Source of the DNA: Muraenolepis orangiensis | Lineage: Eukaryota > Chordata > Actinopteri > Gadiformes > Muraenolepididae | Assembly: GCA_027704905.1 (NCBI GenBank) | Contig: CM051013.1 | Span: 8,487,450 to 8,551,449 of the forward strand | Direction: 5' to 3' | DNA length: 64,000 nucleotides | In this document: piece after piece, positions 16,080 through 26,900 of the stretch | Numbering within the stretch: the first letter of the stretch is position 1 | Layout of the letters: every line of letters starts with the position of its first letter | Program-made: the position numbers and the translations under genes | The notes under the pieces: model-generated | What the model saw: the letters and a program-made list of their open reading frames with translations, nothing else | Databases searched by the model: none | Told to the model about the DNA's origin: nothing

Positions 16080-16395
16080 TGAACTGCTAGGAGTGCTGCC
16101 ACTATCATAACATGGTCATTAACGTTACACTGTCATACTTTTCTGGACTTTCTGGACTATTTACAGTTACTGCACTGTTCTGCACTGTATTCATGATACT
16201 GCTGCACTACTGGCACTTTAAAATGCTTTAAATGCTTTTCACAATATAACACATGTCATCCATCAGTCACTCCCTTTTTTATGTTGTTATGTGTATTCCC
16301 TTTTTTAAATATAATTGTGTTCTACACATTCATACTGCGGGAGGGAATGGGGAGTAAGCATTCCATTGTACTTGGCAAATACAATTCTTGAATCT
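16080..16395 (+). repeat. Interspersed repeat family A copy
   Basis: It starts at CTGAACTGCTAGGAGTGCTG and ends at a TTGAATCTTGAA-type tail, abutting the solo right end of the inverted-repeat element. Confidence 0.7.
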
Positions 16396-16419
16396 TGAAG
16401 GTAACGCCTAGTTAAGTAG

Positions 16420-16592
16420 CACCTAATCAAAAGTTTTGAGTTCTGAGAACTCAAAGGTTTTGAGTTCTGAGAACTCAAAGGTTTTGAGTTCTGAGAACTT
16501 GAGATTTTTGAGTTGATCAACTCAAAAATTTTGAGGCAATTGATTGCCTCAAAATTTTTGAGTTCTGCTAACTTATTCGGGTTTACACTGTA
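16420..16592 (+). mobile_element. Solo right end of the 10976-15081 element family
   Basis: It carries AAGTAGCACCTAATCAAAAG, repeated TTTTGAGTTCTGAGAACTC, the TTGAGTTGATCAACTCAA palindrome, the GAGGCAATTGATTGCCTC stem and the terminal TTATTCGGGTTTACA, all in the same order as the right end of the large element. Confidence 0.8.
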
Positions 16593-16609
16593 TTGAGTCA
16601 ATATTCAAG

Positions 16610-16820
16610 GTTCAAGATTCAAGATAACTTTATTTACCCCGAGGGAAATTAAGGTGCAACAGTTGAAAAAGGGGGAATAAATGCACACAAAAATATACTA
16701 ATACCTAAAAGCTAAAAACGAAATAACAAACTACAAAACAGTATAAACAAAATAACTAAATGAACTCTAAATTAAATCTAAATGTATTGATAGATGAATT
16801 GCACAATTTACAGTATTATT
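16610..16820 (-). repeat. Interspersed repeat family C, minus copy
   Basis: This is the reverse complement of 17880-18100. The shared sequence includes GGTGCAACAGTTGA and CTTTATTTACCCCGAGGGAA here against its inverse there. The pair forms a ~1.4-kb-spaced inverted repeat that encloses a family B copy. Confidence 0.7.
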
Positions 16821-17274
16821 ACGTAGGTATATACAATATACAACAATACGTATAGTGCAAATTGGCAGTAATAAAATACTAATAAATAACTGAATAAATA
16901 ATTCAGATGAATACTGAAAAAGTGACATGTGAAAAGTGAAAAGTAAAATTGAATTTACAGTGCAAAATTACAGTGCAAAATTACAGTATGTGGATGTGCA
17001 TTTTGTTACATTTTAACATAAGTCTGTCATCTGTCTTAAGGGGCGGGGGTAAGCAATTAATAATTAAAAGTTATCACTTCTTGTGATTTTTACACTGTGA
17101 TCTGTAGGCTTTAGCTTCTATTGTTTGTAGGGATCATGATAATTGACATTCAAATGAGCCTTGTAGAGCAAATGTACATCTCGAGTATCCACAAGACATG
17201 AAGTATTCTTTCGAGGTTCTCCAGAGAGTGGTGATGAAGATCAAGCCAGACCAAGCCTCTGCCCGAGTCAAGTC

Positions 17275-17560
17275 AAGTCAAGTCAAGTTTATTGTCACAT
17301 CACAGTTTATACAAGTATAAGCAATGAGTGAAAATCTTATGTGCAATACCAGACGACAGACAGCAGTTATAAAAAACAGAATAGAATAAAAAATAAGTAA
17401 AAAGTACAAACTGTATAAGGTTAAATATATAAAATGCAATATATTAGCACAGAAAAAGAGCAATATGTATATATAAATCAATGTAATAAAATATACATTG
17501 TTATACGCCCTTGTTCAGCAGCCTGATGGCCTGACTGTGGAAGCTGTCTCTGTTTGTGCG
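17275..17560 (+). repeat. Interspersed repeat family B copy
   Basis: It resembles 10147-10345 throughout and begins in a short CAAGT tandem (17268-17287). Confidence 0.65.
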
Positions 17561-17879
17561 GCACGTGATACTGCGCTTTGCAGTATACCTCGGATGCGGT
17601 ACACATAACACCTATGTAGTTCAACAGTAACACTAACATTATGCTATGAACACCCATTTCCGTGATTCGCAATATACGTCATATTCAACTAGGTTAACTG
17701 GTGTGCTTAATCTGTGTTTTAATGGAAGTCTGGCTACTGTGGGTACCAGTGATGTATATCTTTTTTTATGTATTTCTGTTTGTTCAAGAATAAGATACTT
17801 GATATATTAATATACTTTTGTCTGATGGTTAAAGTTCTAAGTTGATTCAGTATGAAGTTTAAGGATTATTACTGTAATA

Positions 17880-18100
17880 ATACTGTAAATTGTGCAATTC
17901 ATATATTCATCTATCAATACATTTAGATTTCATTTAGAGTTATTTTAGTTATATTTTGTTTATACTAGTTTTGTTTAGTTAGTTGTTGTTGTTATTTAGC
18001 TTTTAGGTATTAGTATATTTGAGCATTTATTCCCCCTGTGTCAACTGTTGCACCTTAATTTCCCTCGGGATAAATAAAGTTATCTTGAATCTTGAATCTT
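17880..18100 (+). repeat. Interspersed repeat family C, plus copy
   Basis: It ends in AAGTTATCTTGAATCTTGAA, a retroposon-like tail. It is the inverted partner of 16610-16820. Confidence 0.7.
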
Positions 18101-18129
18101 GAAACTGGTTAAATTGCCATTATTATTCA

Positions 18130-18420
18130 AGAGATACAAAAAACACCAGCTTGACTTGAACACTAACTTGAATTGGCAATTGGTATGAATACAGTTGTAA
18201 GTTATCTTTACTTGAAATTGTGAGTTAAGATAGTGTAGAATTTAAAGTTGCTTTGACAAGATAATGTAACCTCTCAAGTTTCTTTAACTCAAAGTATAAA
18301 GTTGTAACGATGTACGATCATTAATTAAACAACTTGTATAACTTAACTTTGTGAGTTGAAAAAAAGCTTATCTTGACCTTGAGTGAACTCATCAAAGCAA
18401 ATTAACTTCCATGTGTTGGG
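18130..18420. repeat. AACTT/AAGTT-rich repeat, possible relative of the TIR element
   Basis: The stretch is dominated by short AACTTGA, ACTCAAAG and TTAACTT words, reminiscent of the subterminal sequence at 10990-11170. No clear terminal repeats were found. Confidence 0.35.
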
Positions 18421-18955
18421 TCTTGTTCTATGAATGTATTGATATGCAAAGCAGCAAGAAATCGTGGCAGAAGAGAAGAGAGCGGCTGAGATGGGATCCT
18501 CCATTGTAGCGTTATCCTGGTCTACTGTCACGCAGTTTCCGGTCACCTACTGCCTACGCCAGTTAACCAGTCCCCAGAGCGATAAAAAAAATAATGACAT
18601 GACAGGAACAACGACAATGAAAATATAAACATGGAGCTTTGACGGAAAATATGACAATGCAATATCAGCCATATCTACTGGAGACAGGCGGATTTCCCTC
18701 TATCAGAAGTCCCTCCCTCTCGCCACTGAAACTGAAAGTCCCGCAAATAACGCGAATTCTAAGCATCCGTTTCCAATTTGTGCAATGAGAACGAAATGTA
18801 ATGGGCTACAGGGCGTCAGCTCATAAACCAACCGCCAACACGTTGTGTATTCCCCATCAAGTCAAGTAAAATCAAGTAAATCAAGTCAAGTTTATTGCAT
18901 GAACTAGGCTTCGGCCTACCTACCTCCCATTGATCCATTGATTTATTGTCTATGT

Positions 18956-18982
18956 AGAACCGGTTCTTTTAGAACCGGTTCT
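18956..18982. promoter_or_regulatory. Two tandem AGAACCGGTTCT palindromes upstream of b3galt4
   Basis: The 12-bp palindrome AGAACCGGTTCT occurs twice 15 bp apart, about 420 bp before the b3galt4 ATG. Its core AACCGGTT is the consensus bound by Grainyhead-like factors. Whether it acts on b3galt4 is inference. Confidence 0.4.
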
Positions 18983-19007
18983 TTTCTAGCCCTATTTAGA
19001 CTGTTGG

Positions 19008-19056
19008 CCACACGCCACAGATGGCGTGTGGCCACACGCCACAGATGGCGTGTGGC
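19008..19056 (+). repeat. 24-bp tandem repeat, two units
   Basis: GCCACACGCCACAGATGGCG is present twice in direct tandem in the b3galt4 upstream region. Confidence 0.85.
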
Positions 19057-19397
19057 CCCGGGCCACAGCCACTCATCAATCGACCGGGTGTTCTTGCGCA
19101 ACTGCACAGTGACGATGCAGCAGCAGATGCAGCATCCATCAGCAACGATGGTACCACAGCGCGCGATCTGTGGCTCTCATCTTTACGTACCCTTGTCGTA
19201 TTCTAAGGGTGGACAATATAGCCTACGATACGCAGAACGAAGCAAATAAACGATGAACGCGTGAGAGACGAACCGGGAGACGAATATTGACAGAAAAAAA
19301 GACGATAATTTAAAGGGGAGAGTATACACAGCGATCGACCCAAGAGGAGAAAGGCGAGCTCCAGTCACCGAAGCACTGTGGCGGTCTCGGAGCAGCC

Positions 19398-20531
19398 ATG
19401 GTCGGACGGGGGCTCTCATGGATGCTCAAGTGGCGCTTCGGTAAAAGGGGCGGCAGGTTCGGGGTTGTGCCCGTCTGTCTGGTCGTAGTGACGTGCGCCC
19501 TGCTGGCGGCACTGCTCTTCGTCGAATCCATCGAGTCGTGGGTCACCTCCATGAACATGGACACCGTGGTGGCGGCGTCGCACGGCCGAATCAACCCGGC
19601 CCAGAGCGTCCCTCCCCAGGGCATCCCTCCGACCCGACCCGAGGAGTTCCTGTTGATGCCGAGCCCCCTGGTCTGCCAACGCGCCAAACCCTACCTGATC
19701 ACCATGGTTACCTCGGCGGCCATCAACCGTAGGGCCCGCCAGGCCGTCCGGGACACGTGGGGCGGAGAGGTGGAGGTGAGGGGCCTGCGGGTGATGACCT
19801 TGTTCATGGTGGGCCTCGCCTCGGACCCGGGACTGGCCAAGCTGCTGGTCGAGGAGGCCCGGGAGCGCGGAGACCTGATCCAGGGGCGCTTCGTGGACAC
19901 GTACTCCAACCTCACCCTGAAGACGCTCTCCATGCTGGGCTGGACGCGCCGCTTCTGCCCGCAGGCCCACTTCGTGGCCAAGGTAGATGACGACGTGCTG
20001 TTCAACCCGGCCGCGCTCCTGCACGTCCTGAACCGCAATCCGTCCGACCGGGAAGACCTGTATCTGGGCCGGGTGCATCTCCGCGTGGCCCCGGACCGCA
20101 ACCCGGACAGTCGGCACTACCTCCCCGCCGGGGCCTACCCACCCTCGGTCTTCCCGGACTACTGCAGCGGCACGGCGTACGTCCTGTCCCGCTCCGCGCT
20201 CCTCAAGATCTCCCTGGCGGCCGCCGCCGCCGCGCCCCTCTCCACGCCTCTGCCCCCCGAGGACGTGTTCGTGGGGCTGTGTGCCCGCGCCGCCGGGCTG
20301 CTGCCCTCCCACTGTCCGCTGTTCGCGGGTGGACCGGCGGTTCCGTACGGGCGATGCTGCTACCAGGCGATGGTGTCCGTCCACCACATCGCGCCCAGGG
20401 AGATGCTGCGCTACTGGGCGGACATCCACTCGCACGGCCCGTGCTCCTGGCTCGGCGTGCGCGCTTCTCTGGGGCTCTGCAAGGTCCGAGCGCTGCTTGG
20501 GGACGCGCTGGGCATCGAGCTGGGGATCTGA
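19398..20531 (+). CDS. b3galt4: Beta-1,3-galactosyltransferase 4 (GM1/GD1b synthase)
   Basis: This Golgi type II membrane glycosyltransferase (GT31) transfers galactose in beta-1,3 linkage to GalNAc of GM2/GD2 gangliosides. It is a single uninterrupted exon of 377 aa (human about 378). The ATG at 19398 gives a short basic N-terminus and then a membrane anchor at about residues 26-45 (VPVCLVVVTCALLAALLF). Family motifs follow in order: RRARQAVRDTWGG, GLRVMTLFMVG, SNLTLKTLSMLGW (with an N-glycosylation sequon), the metal-binding DxD as KVDDDVLFN, LYLGRVHLRV, PDYCSGTAYVLS, the EDVFVG motif, and a conserved cysteine-rich end (RCCYQ, CSWLGV). GLRVxTLF, LYLGRVHxRVxP and the RCCY end point to B3GALT4 rather than other B3GALTs. 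The gene is GC-rich, unlike its flanks. The next gene, wdr46, is convergent, as in mammals. A large antisense open frame here is a GC-composition shadow. Confidence 0.93.
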   Translation: MVGRGLSWMLKWRFGKRGGRFGVVPVCLVVVTCALLAALLFVESIESWVTSMNMDTVVAASHGRINPAQSVPPQGIPPTRPEEFLLMPSPLVCQRAKPYLITMVTSAAINRRARQAVRDTWGGEVEVRGLRVMTLFMVGLASDPGLAKLLVEEARERGDLIQGRFVDTYSNLTLKTLSMLGWTRRFCPQAHFVAKVDDDVLFNPAALLHVLNRNPSDREDLYLGRVHLRVAPDRNPDSRHYLPAGAYPPSVFPDYCSGTAYVLSRSALLKISLAAAAAAPLSTPLPPEDVFVGLCARAAGLLPSHCPLFAGGPAVPYGRCCYQAMVSVHHIAPREMLRYWADIHSHGPCSWLGVRASLGLCKVRALLGDALGIELGI

Positions 20532-20575
20532 ACCGGGGACTTGGGGAGTTTGGCGCGGAAGAAAAAAGAAAATAA

Positions 20576-20634
20576 GTGTTGGATGCAGACGTGTTGGATG
20601 CAGATGTGCTGGGTGCAGATGTGTTGGATACAGG
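20576..20634 (+). repeat. Short GGATGCAGA-type tandem in b3galt4 3' UTR
   Basis: Four diverged units containing GTGTTGGATGCAGA follow the b3galt4 stop codon. Confidence 0.7.
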
Positions 20635-21218
20635 GCTGTTTCTCCTCGCCATATAGGCCTACTGTGAATAGCACAACCAAATATGGGGTGGCCCAGTAAT
20701 AGCCTCGACTATACTGCACTGACAATAACTTTATTTTTATAGCTTAAAAAAACGAATGTCGCCCAACATTCGTTACAGGTGGTATTTATTTATTATTTGG
20801 TCAATGTATGGTGGTATGTAGGTTGAGACACAAGCTTGACACAAACAGTTTGGACAAATCTAAATATAATCAATGTAGTAAACATATACCTTCTCATAAC
20901 ACTAAGTCACAATTGTTATCAAGAACCGAGAAGCTTGCTGCACACATCCGTTATATATATATATATATAGCTGATTCAAACACTTTGAAAACCACAAAGC
21001 AACTATTTACAGTGAAGGAAATAATGATTTGATTCCTTGTCGATTATGTAAGTTTGCCCACTACAAAGAAATTAACAGTCTATCATTTAAATGGTAGGTT
21101 TATTTTAACAGTGAGAAACAAAAGATCAAAAAGAAAATCCAGAAATGTACATCATATAAAAGTTATAAATAGATTTAATTGAGTGAAATAAGTATTTGAT
21201 CCCCTTGCAAAACATGAC

Positions 21219-22915
21219 TTAGTACTTGGTGGAGAAACCCTTGTTGGCCAGCACAGAGGTCAGACGTTTCTTGTAGTTGGTCACCAGGTTTGCGCACATC
21301 TCAGGAGGGATTTTGGTCCACTCCTCTTTGCAGATCCTCTTCAAATCCTTAAGGTTTCGAGGCTGATGCTTGGCAACTCGAAGCTTCAGCTCCCTCCACA
21401 GATTTTCTATGGCATTAAGGTCCGGAGATTGGCTAGGCCACTCCATCACCTTAATGTGCTTCTTCTTTAGCCACTCCTTTGTTACCTTGGCCATATGTTT
21501 TGGGTCATTGTTGTGCTGGAAGACCCATCCACGACCCATGGATGGATATCTGGTCCAAGCGCTCGTCATCACCCGCCTCGACTACTGCAACTCTCTCCTG
21601 GCGGGACTCCCCGCCTCTGCAACCAAGCCCCTCCAACGCATCCAGAACGCAGCAGCACGCCTGGTATTCAACCTACCAAAATTCTCCCACGTGACCCCGC
21701 TCTTCCACGATCTCCACTGGCTTCCGGTAAATGCTTGCATCAAGTTCAAGACTCTGGTACTGACCTTCAGGGCAGTCAATGGAACTGCCCCAACCTACCT
21801 CCAAACGTTGGTCAAGCCCTACATCCCAGCCAGAGCGCTCCGCTCAACTTCTGCCAGGCGACTTGTTCGACCTTCACTGAAAACAACCAAGCATCGCTCT
21901 TCCAAGACCCAGCTCTCTGGCTCCACAGTGGTGGAATGAACTCCCGTCTCATGTCAGGACGGCAGAGTCCCTCGCTAGCTTCCGCAAGAGACTCAAGACA
22001 CACCTGTTCAGAGTCCACCTGGACTCTCCATGAACCCTCCTTCTCCTTTGTGAACCCCTAACTTGCTTAAGTCCTGACATTGATAGCTCTTAGCATGTTG
22101 TATATTCTAGCAAGTGTATATCCTTTATGTTGATAACTCTTCACAGCTACTGGTGACCTGGCAGTACGAAATTGTGTTATTCATCTTGTTAATATGAATT
22201 GTTAATGTGAACTGCTGTATTTTTATGTTCCCGTACCTCAGCGTTATGCTATTGTCTACTTCAACATTTTACGGTACATGGCCCCGTCCATCCTCCCCTC
22301 GATGCGGTGAAGTCGTCCTGTCCCCGTAGCAGAGAAACATCCCCGCATAACGTTTCCACCTCCATGCTTGACAGTGGGGATGGTGTTCTTGGGGTTATAG
22401 TCAGCATTTCTCTTCCTCCAAACACGGCGTGTAGAGTTGATGCCAAAGATCTCAATTTTGGTCTCATCTGACCACATCACCTTCTCCCAAGCCTCCTCTG
22501 AATCATTCAGATGTTCATTGGCAAACTTCAGACAGGCCTGTACATGCCTTCTTGAGCAGAGGGACCTTGCGGGCGCTGCAGGATTTTAATCCATTACGGC
22601 ATAGTGTGTTACCAATAGTTTTCTTGGTGACTGTGGTCCCAGCTGCCTTGAGATCATTAACAAGTTCCTCCCGTGTAGTTCTTGGCTGATCCCTCAACCA
22701 ATGATCCTCGATACCCCACGAGGCGAGATCTTGTGTGGAGCCCCAGACCGAGGGTGATTGGTCATTTTGTGCTGCTTCCATTTTTGAATAATCGCACCAA
22801 CAGTTGTCTCCTTCTCACCAAGCTGCTTGCTGATGGTCTTGTAGCCCATTCCAGCCTTGTGCAGGTCTACAATATTGTCCCTGATGTCCTTAGACAGCTC
22901 TTTGGTCTTGCCCAT
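21219..22915 (-). pseudogene. Tc1-like transposase, broken
   Basis: The DNA-binding half starts at 22915 with MGKTKELSKDIRDNIVDLHK and the paired-type helix GMGYKTISKQLG. After a frame change it continues through RTTREELVNDLKAAG and KKTIGNTLC. The catalytic half shows MWSDETKIEIFG (first catalytic Asp), KHGGGNVMRGCFS, and beyond the LINE insertion QHNNDPKHMAK (second Asp) and SPDLNAIENLWRELK (final acidic residue), ending ANKGFSTKY. Frame changes and the nested LINE make it inactive. It belongs to the DDE Tc1 family, which normally cuts and pastes the element at TA sites. Confidence 0.9.
21545..22255 (+). mobile_element. L2-like LINE fragment nested in the Tc1 element
   Basis: The plus-strand translation reads ALVITRLDYCNSLLAGLP, LQRIQNAAARLVFNLPKFSH and LHWLPVNACIKFKTL, the C-terminal thumb region of L2/CR1-clade reverse transcriptases. 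After a frame change it ends WWNELPSHVRTAESLASFRK and a stop near 22033. It is 5'-truncated and sits inside the transposase, antisense to it. Confidence 0.85.
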
Positions 22916-22943
22916 AGTGGCGAGGTTGGAATCTGATTGATTC

Positions 22944-23043
22944 TGTGGACAGGTGTCTTTTATACAGGTAACGAGTTTGGACAGGTGTCTTTTATACAGG
23001 TAACGAGTTTGGACAGGTGTCTTTTATACAGGTAATGAGTTAT
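22944..23043 (+). repeat. 31-32-bp tandem repeat, three units
   Basis: The unit contains GGACAGGTGTCTTTTATACA followed by GGTAACGAGTTT. A single unit is the usual Tc1 subterminal sequence, so the tandem is a local expansion. Confidence 0.85.
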
Positions 23044-23645
23044 TAGGAGTACTTTCTTAAAGCGAGAGGACTTATCTAACTGGTCTGTCTGGTTCTTTTC
23101 GATATTTTGTTTCTCACGGTTAAAATAAACCTACCATTAAAATGATAGTTAATTTCTTTGTAAGTGGGCAAACTTACAAAATAGATCAAATAATTATTTC
23201 CTTCACTGTATGTTACCTTATGAGTAATTTACAGCTCACCATTTGAGGGTTTTTTTTTACTGGATGGGTATAAGCCTATATGAAATACAGTGTTATGTTT
23301 GTGTTAAGTTACACTCTTTGTGCTGGTTACACGGACACTGCATTGCACTTTTTACTTACACAAATTGTACAGTTATGTCGCCCTATTAGAACTGTGAAGA
23401 AAAAAGGACACTTGGATTGTGAGATTTATTGGCATTGCAGAATAAAAACATTTTCTTGTGAAAAAACCCCTCAGGAAATGAAAGTCAGCCATTGCATTCC
23501 TTCTGTATACACTCACTTCCTTTAGATCTCAATCTGAACCAAAAGTTAACTGCGAACGTTTAAACTGTTAAAGTTAAAACTAACGTTTACTGAATGACCC
23601 GAGGTGGACGGCAGGCTCAAGAAGACCGCTGCAGCCAGAGGATCA

Positions 23646-23651
23646 TTTATT
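23646..23651 (-). terminator. Candidate wdr46 polyadenylation signal
   Basis: AATAAA on the minus strand, about 316 bp beyond the wdr46 stop codon. Confidence 0.5.
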
Positions 23652-23966
23652 CATTGGCAAAAAGGCTCATTTTGTTCTTAAAGAGACTTGTTTTTACAAT
23701 TGAATCATAGAAAGTGATAAAAAACTGGCAACCAGCTGGAGTGAATTCCACGAGGGGCTGTTTACATCTGGCCCAGTAGAGGGACATGACGGAACTCATG
23801 GCTGGGCGGGATTAATGGTAGACAGCTGACCCAGTTGAAGAACAGGCCCGCATCTTTAGGAACAAGCAGCCCCATTATACAGCCTCTCGAGTGGGAGAAC
23901 AAGAATTTGAATGAGACAACGCCTTTTCATTCAAAAGTTCCAAGGTCAATAGTTCCCCTCTGAATC

Positions 23967-26900
23967 TCACTTGGCCTTCCTTTTCCTGAATCTGTCGAGG
24001 GCGGACCTCTGGGCGGCAGATGCTTCCATGTTGATATTTTTCTCCTCCCTTTCTTTTTCGGTTTTTGCCTTTTGCTCCATTGTTGCCACGATCACATCCT
24101 GTGTTGTGGAGGCGGGACATAATTAAACAGGAACAATCAACAAGCAGCTGAGGACATATGGAACGCGGCACAACATCTGCCATCAATAATCACTTACCCT
24201 CTTGTCTTCGTGAGCCACTTGATTCTTGCGCCGTTCAACCCCTCCGGTGGAGCTTCTCCCCTTCTTCCTCATGCGCGGCTTGAACTTATCTTTGGCCATT
24301 GGGTCATAGCCCTAGGTTGTCAAGAACAGGTAGCATACAAACATTATGACAGTTACCGACCAGGGCGGGCGGGGGCGCACACACACAGCTACCGACCAGG
24401 GAACACTGTTACTGACCAGGGCACACACACACTGTTACTGACCAGCGCGCAGCTACCGACCAGAGCGTGCGCGCGCAGCTACCGACCAGAGCGTGCGCGC
24501 GCGCGCAGCTACCGACCAGAGCGCGCGCGCGTGCGCGCGCGCGCGCGCACGCAGCTACCGACCAGAGCGTGCGCGCGCGCGCACGCAGCTACCGACCAGA
24601 GCGTGCGCGCGCGCGCAGCTACCGACCAGAGCGCGCGCGCGCAGCTACCGACCAGAGCGCGCGCGCAGCTACCGACCAGAGCGTGCGCACGCGCAGCTAC
24701 CGACCAGAGCGAGCGCGCGCAGCTACCGACCAGAGCGCGCGTGCAGCTACCGACCAGAACACACACACACACACACAGTTACTGACCAGAGCACACACAC
24801 AGTTACCGACCAGGGCGCACACACAGTTACCGACCAGGGCACACACACACAGTTACTGACCAGGGCACACACACACACAGTTACTGACCAGGGCACACAC
24901 ACACTGTTACTGACCAGGGCACGCACACACACACACACTGTTACTGACCAGGGCACACACAGTTACTGACCAGGGCACACACACAGTTACTGACCAGGGC
25001 ATTGACTCTGTCTTGATGCCTTTGCTCAAAGGTGGCGATGTCCACTTGACCCAGCTTGCCCGGATCGAGGGTTATCAGCTCCGGCTGGACCTTCTCCAGC
25101 AGGGCCTTGACCTCCCATTCTTGCCGCTGTTTGGCACTTCGATACGGGTTGGCATCCAGCCCATCAAAGTTGGGCTCACCAGCACCTAAAAAGGGAGGCG
25201 GGCGGTGGTTATGGTTCAAAATAAAACATACACTTGATTTTTTTGTAGTCAAGAGCACTACTAGGCACCAGAGGTCATAAGTACATTTACCCCCAACAAG
25301 CCATAATAATATATACATACATATAATACCTTTTCTTTTTTTTTGGAAATTCATACTGCCAGAGGGAATGGAAGCATCCAAAAAAAAAATCTTTAACCTT
25401 GAAGATATAATACATAACATTTCCTTCCCAACAAGCTTCCAAGAGCAGAACCAGTGCTCAGCTAAAAGTACAATAAGTAGTCTCCCTAGATTTGACACAA
25501 TACATCAAACAGGGGCAGTAAAACAGTAAAGCCAACAGACAAGAGCTAAAAAGCAGACATTTATAATTGTGGCAAACCACAAGTTAAGAGGAAGGGTCAG
25601 GGTGATGCTTCCAGAATTATGCAAGGAACTGAAACTGTCGAGGGGTGTCCTTGAGGAAGACACCCTAACCTGCTCCCCGGGCGCTGTATATATAGCTGCC
25701 CACTGCTCCTAATACCAGGATGGGTTAAATGCAGAAAACACATTTCACTGTATGTTTACATGTATGTGACCTATAAAGAGGATTCAATCCTCCAGATTTG
25801 TTTGTTTGACGTCACAGTTCAAGGGGGGGGGGGGGGGGGTGTAACTGTGCAGTGAGTGTCCTACCAGTACCACTGCACTATGTTATTGTTAATGGCTTCT
25901 GTATAACCAATTGAGCTTGGTTCAAATATAGAAACAAGTCATAGGTGGGTAAACACAGGGAGTGTGTGTACTGGTGTGATTTCATACCTGGCACCAGCAT
26001 GCTAGTGAAGCCCTCTCCGTGGCCCACCCCCAGGACATCCTCGAAGGGACAGAAGTGCAGACCCCACACCGGGCCTCGCACTTTGTGCGCCATGTAGGGC
26101 TTCTTCACCGGCGTGCTCCACACGTCTCTGTACACCTGCGTGAATGTCAAGAAGACAGCATTAGCACACGGGCGGGGGGGGGGGGGGGGGGGGGGAGGAA
26201 TTAAAAGCATTCAAAACCCAGATGGCTGATGATATTTCAAAGTGAGTGACCTGCACGATGTCGCCCGTGGCCACGGACAGCAGTCCCCTCTGGCTCAGTG
26301 ACAAGGAGGCGGCTCCGGCAGGCAGGAAGTAGGACTGCAAAGGCTTGAAGGTTCTGATGTCGAACACCTTCAGCTTCTTATCCATGCCCGACGTCACCAT
26401 ATACCTGACGGGGCACAAGAAGCGTCTGAGAAGGCTGCTCTCTAGTGGCCGGTCACGGAACTCACACACACACAAAAAAAGCAGTTTGATTGCTGAAACC
26501 AAGTCTGGCTCAGGTCACCCTTGAGGTTGAAATGTTAAAACCGTAACTTCACAAGTTGTGATATTGAAGTGATGAGCAAAAAACACTATTTATTAAAACA
26601 CACGTCTGTGTATGCCCATAACCTTTGCAAATGTTGCTGACTAGTAGTTCTCTTGCCTACCTAAATTAAATGCACTTTTTGTAAGTCGCTTTGTACAAAA
26701 TAATCTGCTCAATTAATGTTACGTTCTCTGTTGGAAAAACGTCTGCTAAGAGCCTGGCTTGAATGTGACATGAGACGCCCGTTGAGATAAAGATCCGGCG
26801 TTTTACTTCGTCTCGTCATCTCTTAAAGCAAAGAGATGCTACAGCTTGTGGCTCGCCAGATAGAACGTTGGGCGGACCTCATCTTATAGTTGCAGTCCAA

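Larger units (their letters stand above)
21010..23208 (-). mobile_element. Tc1/mariner-like transposon, interrupted
   Basis: Terminal inverted repeats begin CAGTGAAGGAAATAAT on both sides and stay similar for roughly 100 bp, flanked by TA target duplications (21008-21009 and 23209-23210). The transposase lies on the minus strand. It is split by an L2-like LINE insertion at about 21545-22255, and a three-unit 31-bp tandem lies near the right end (22944-23043). Confidence 0.9.

Noticed and set aside
19416..20435. 339-aa antisense open frame over b3galt4
   Set aside because: It is a GC-rich shadow of a well-supported coding frame; its translation has no recognisable motif.
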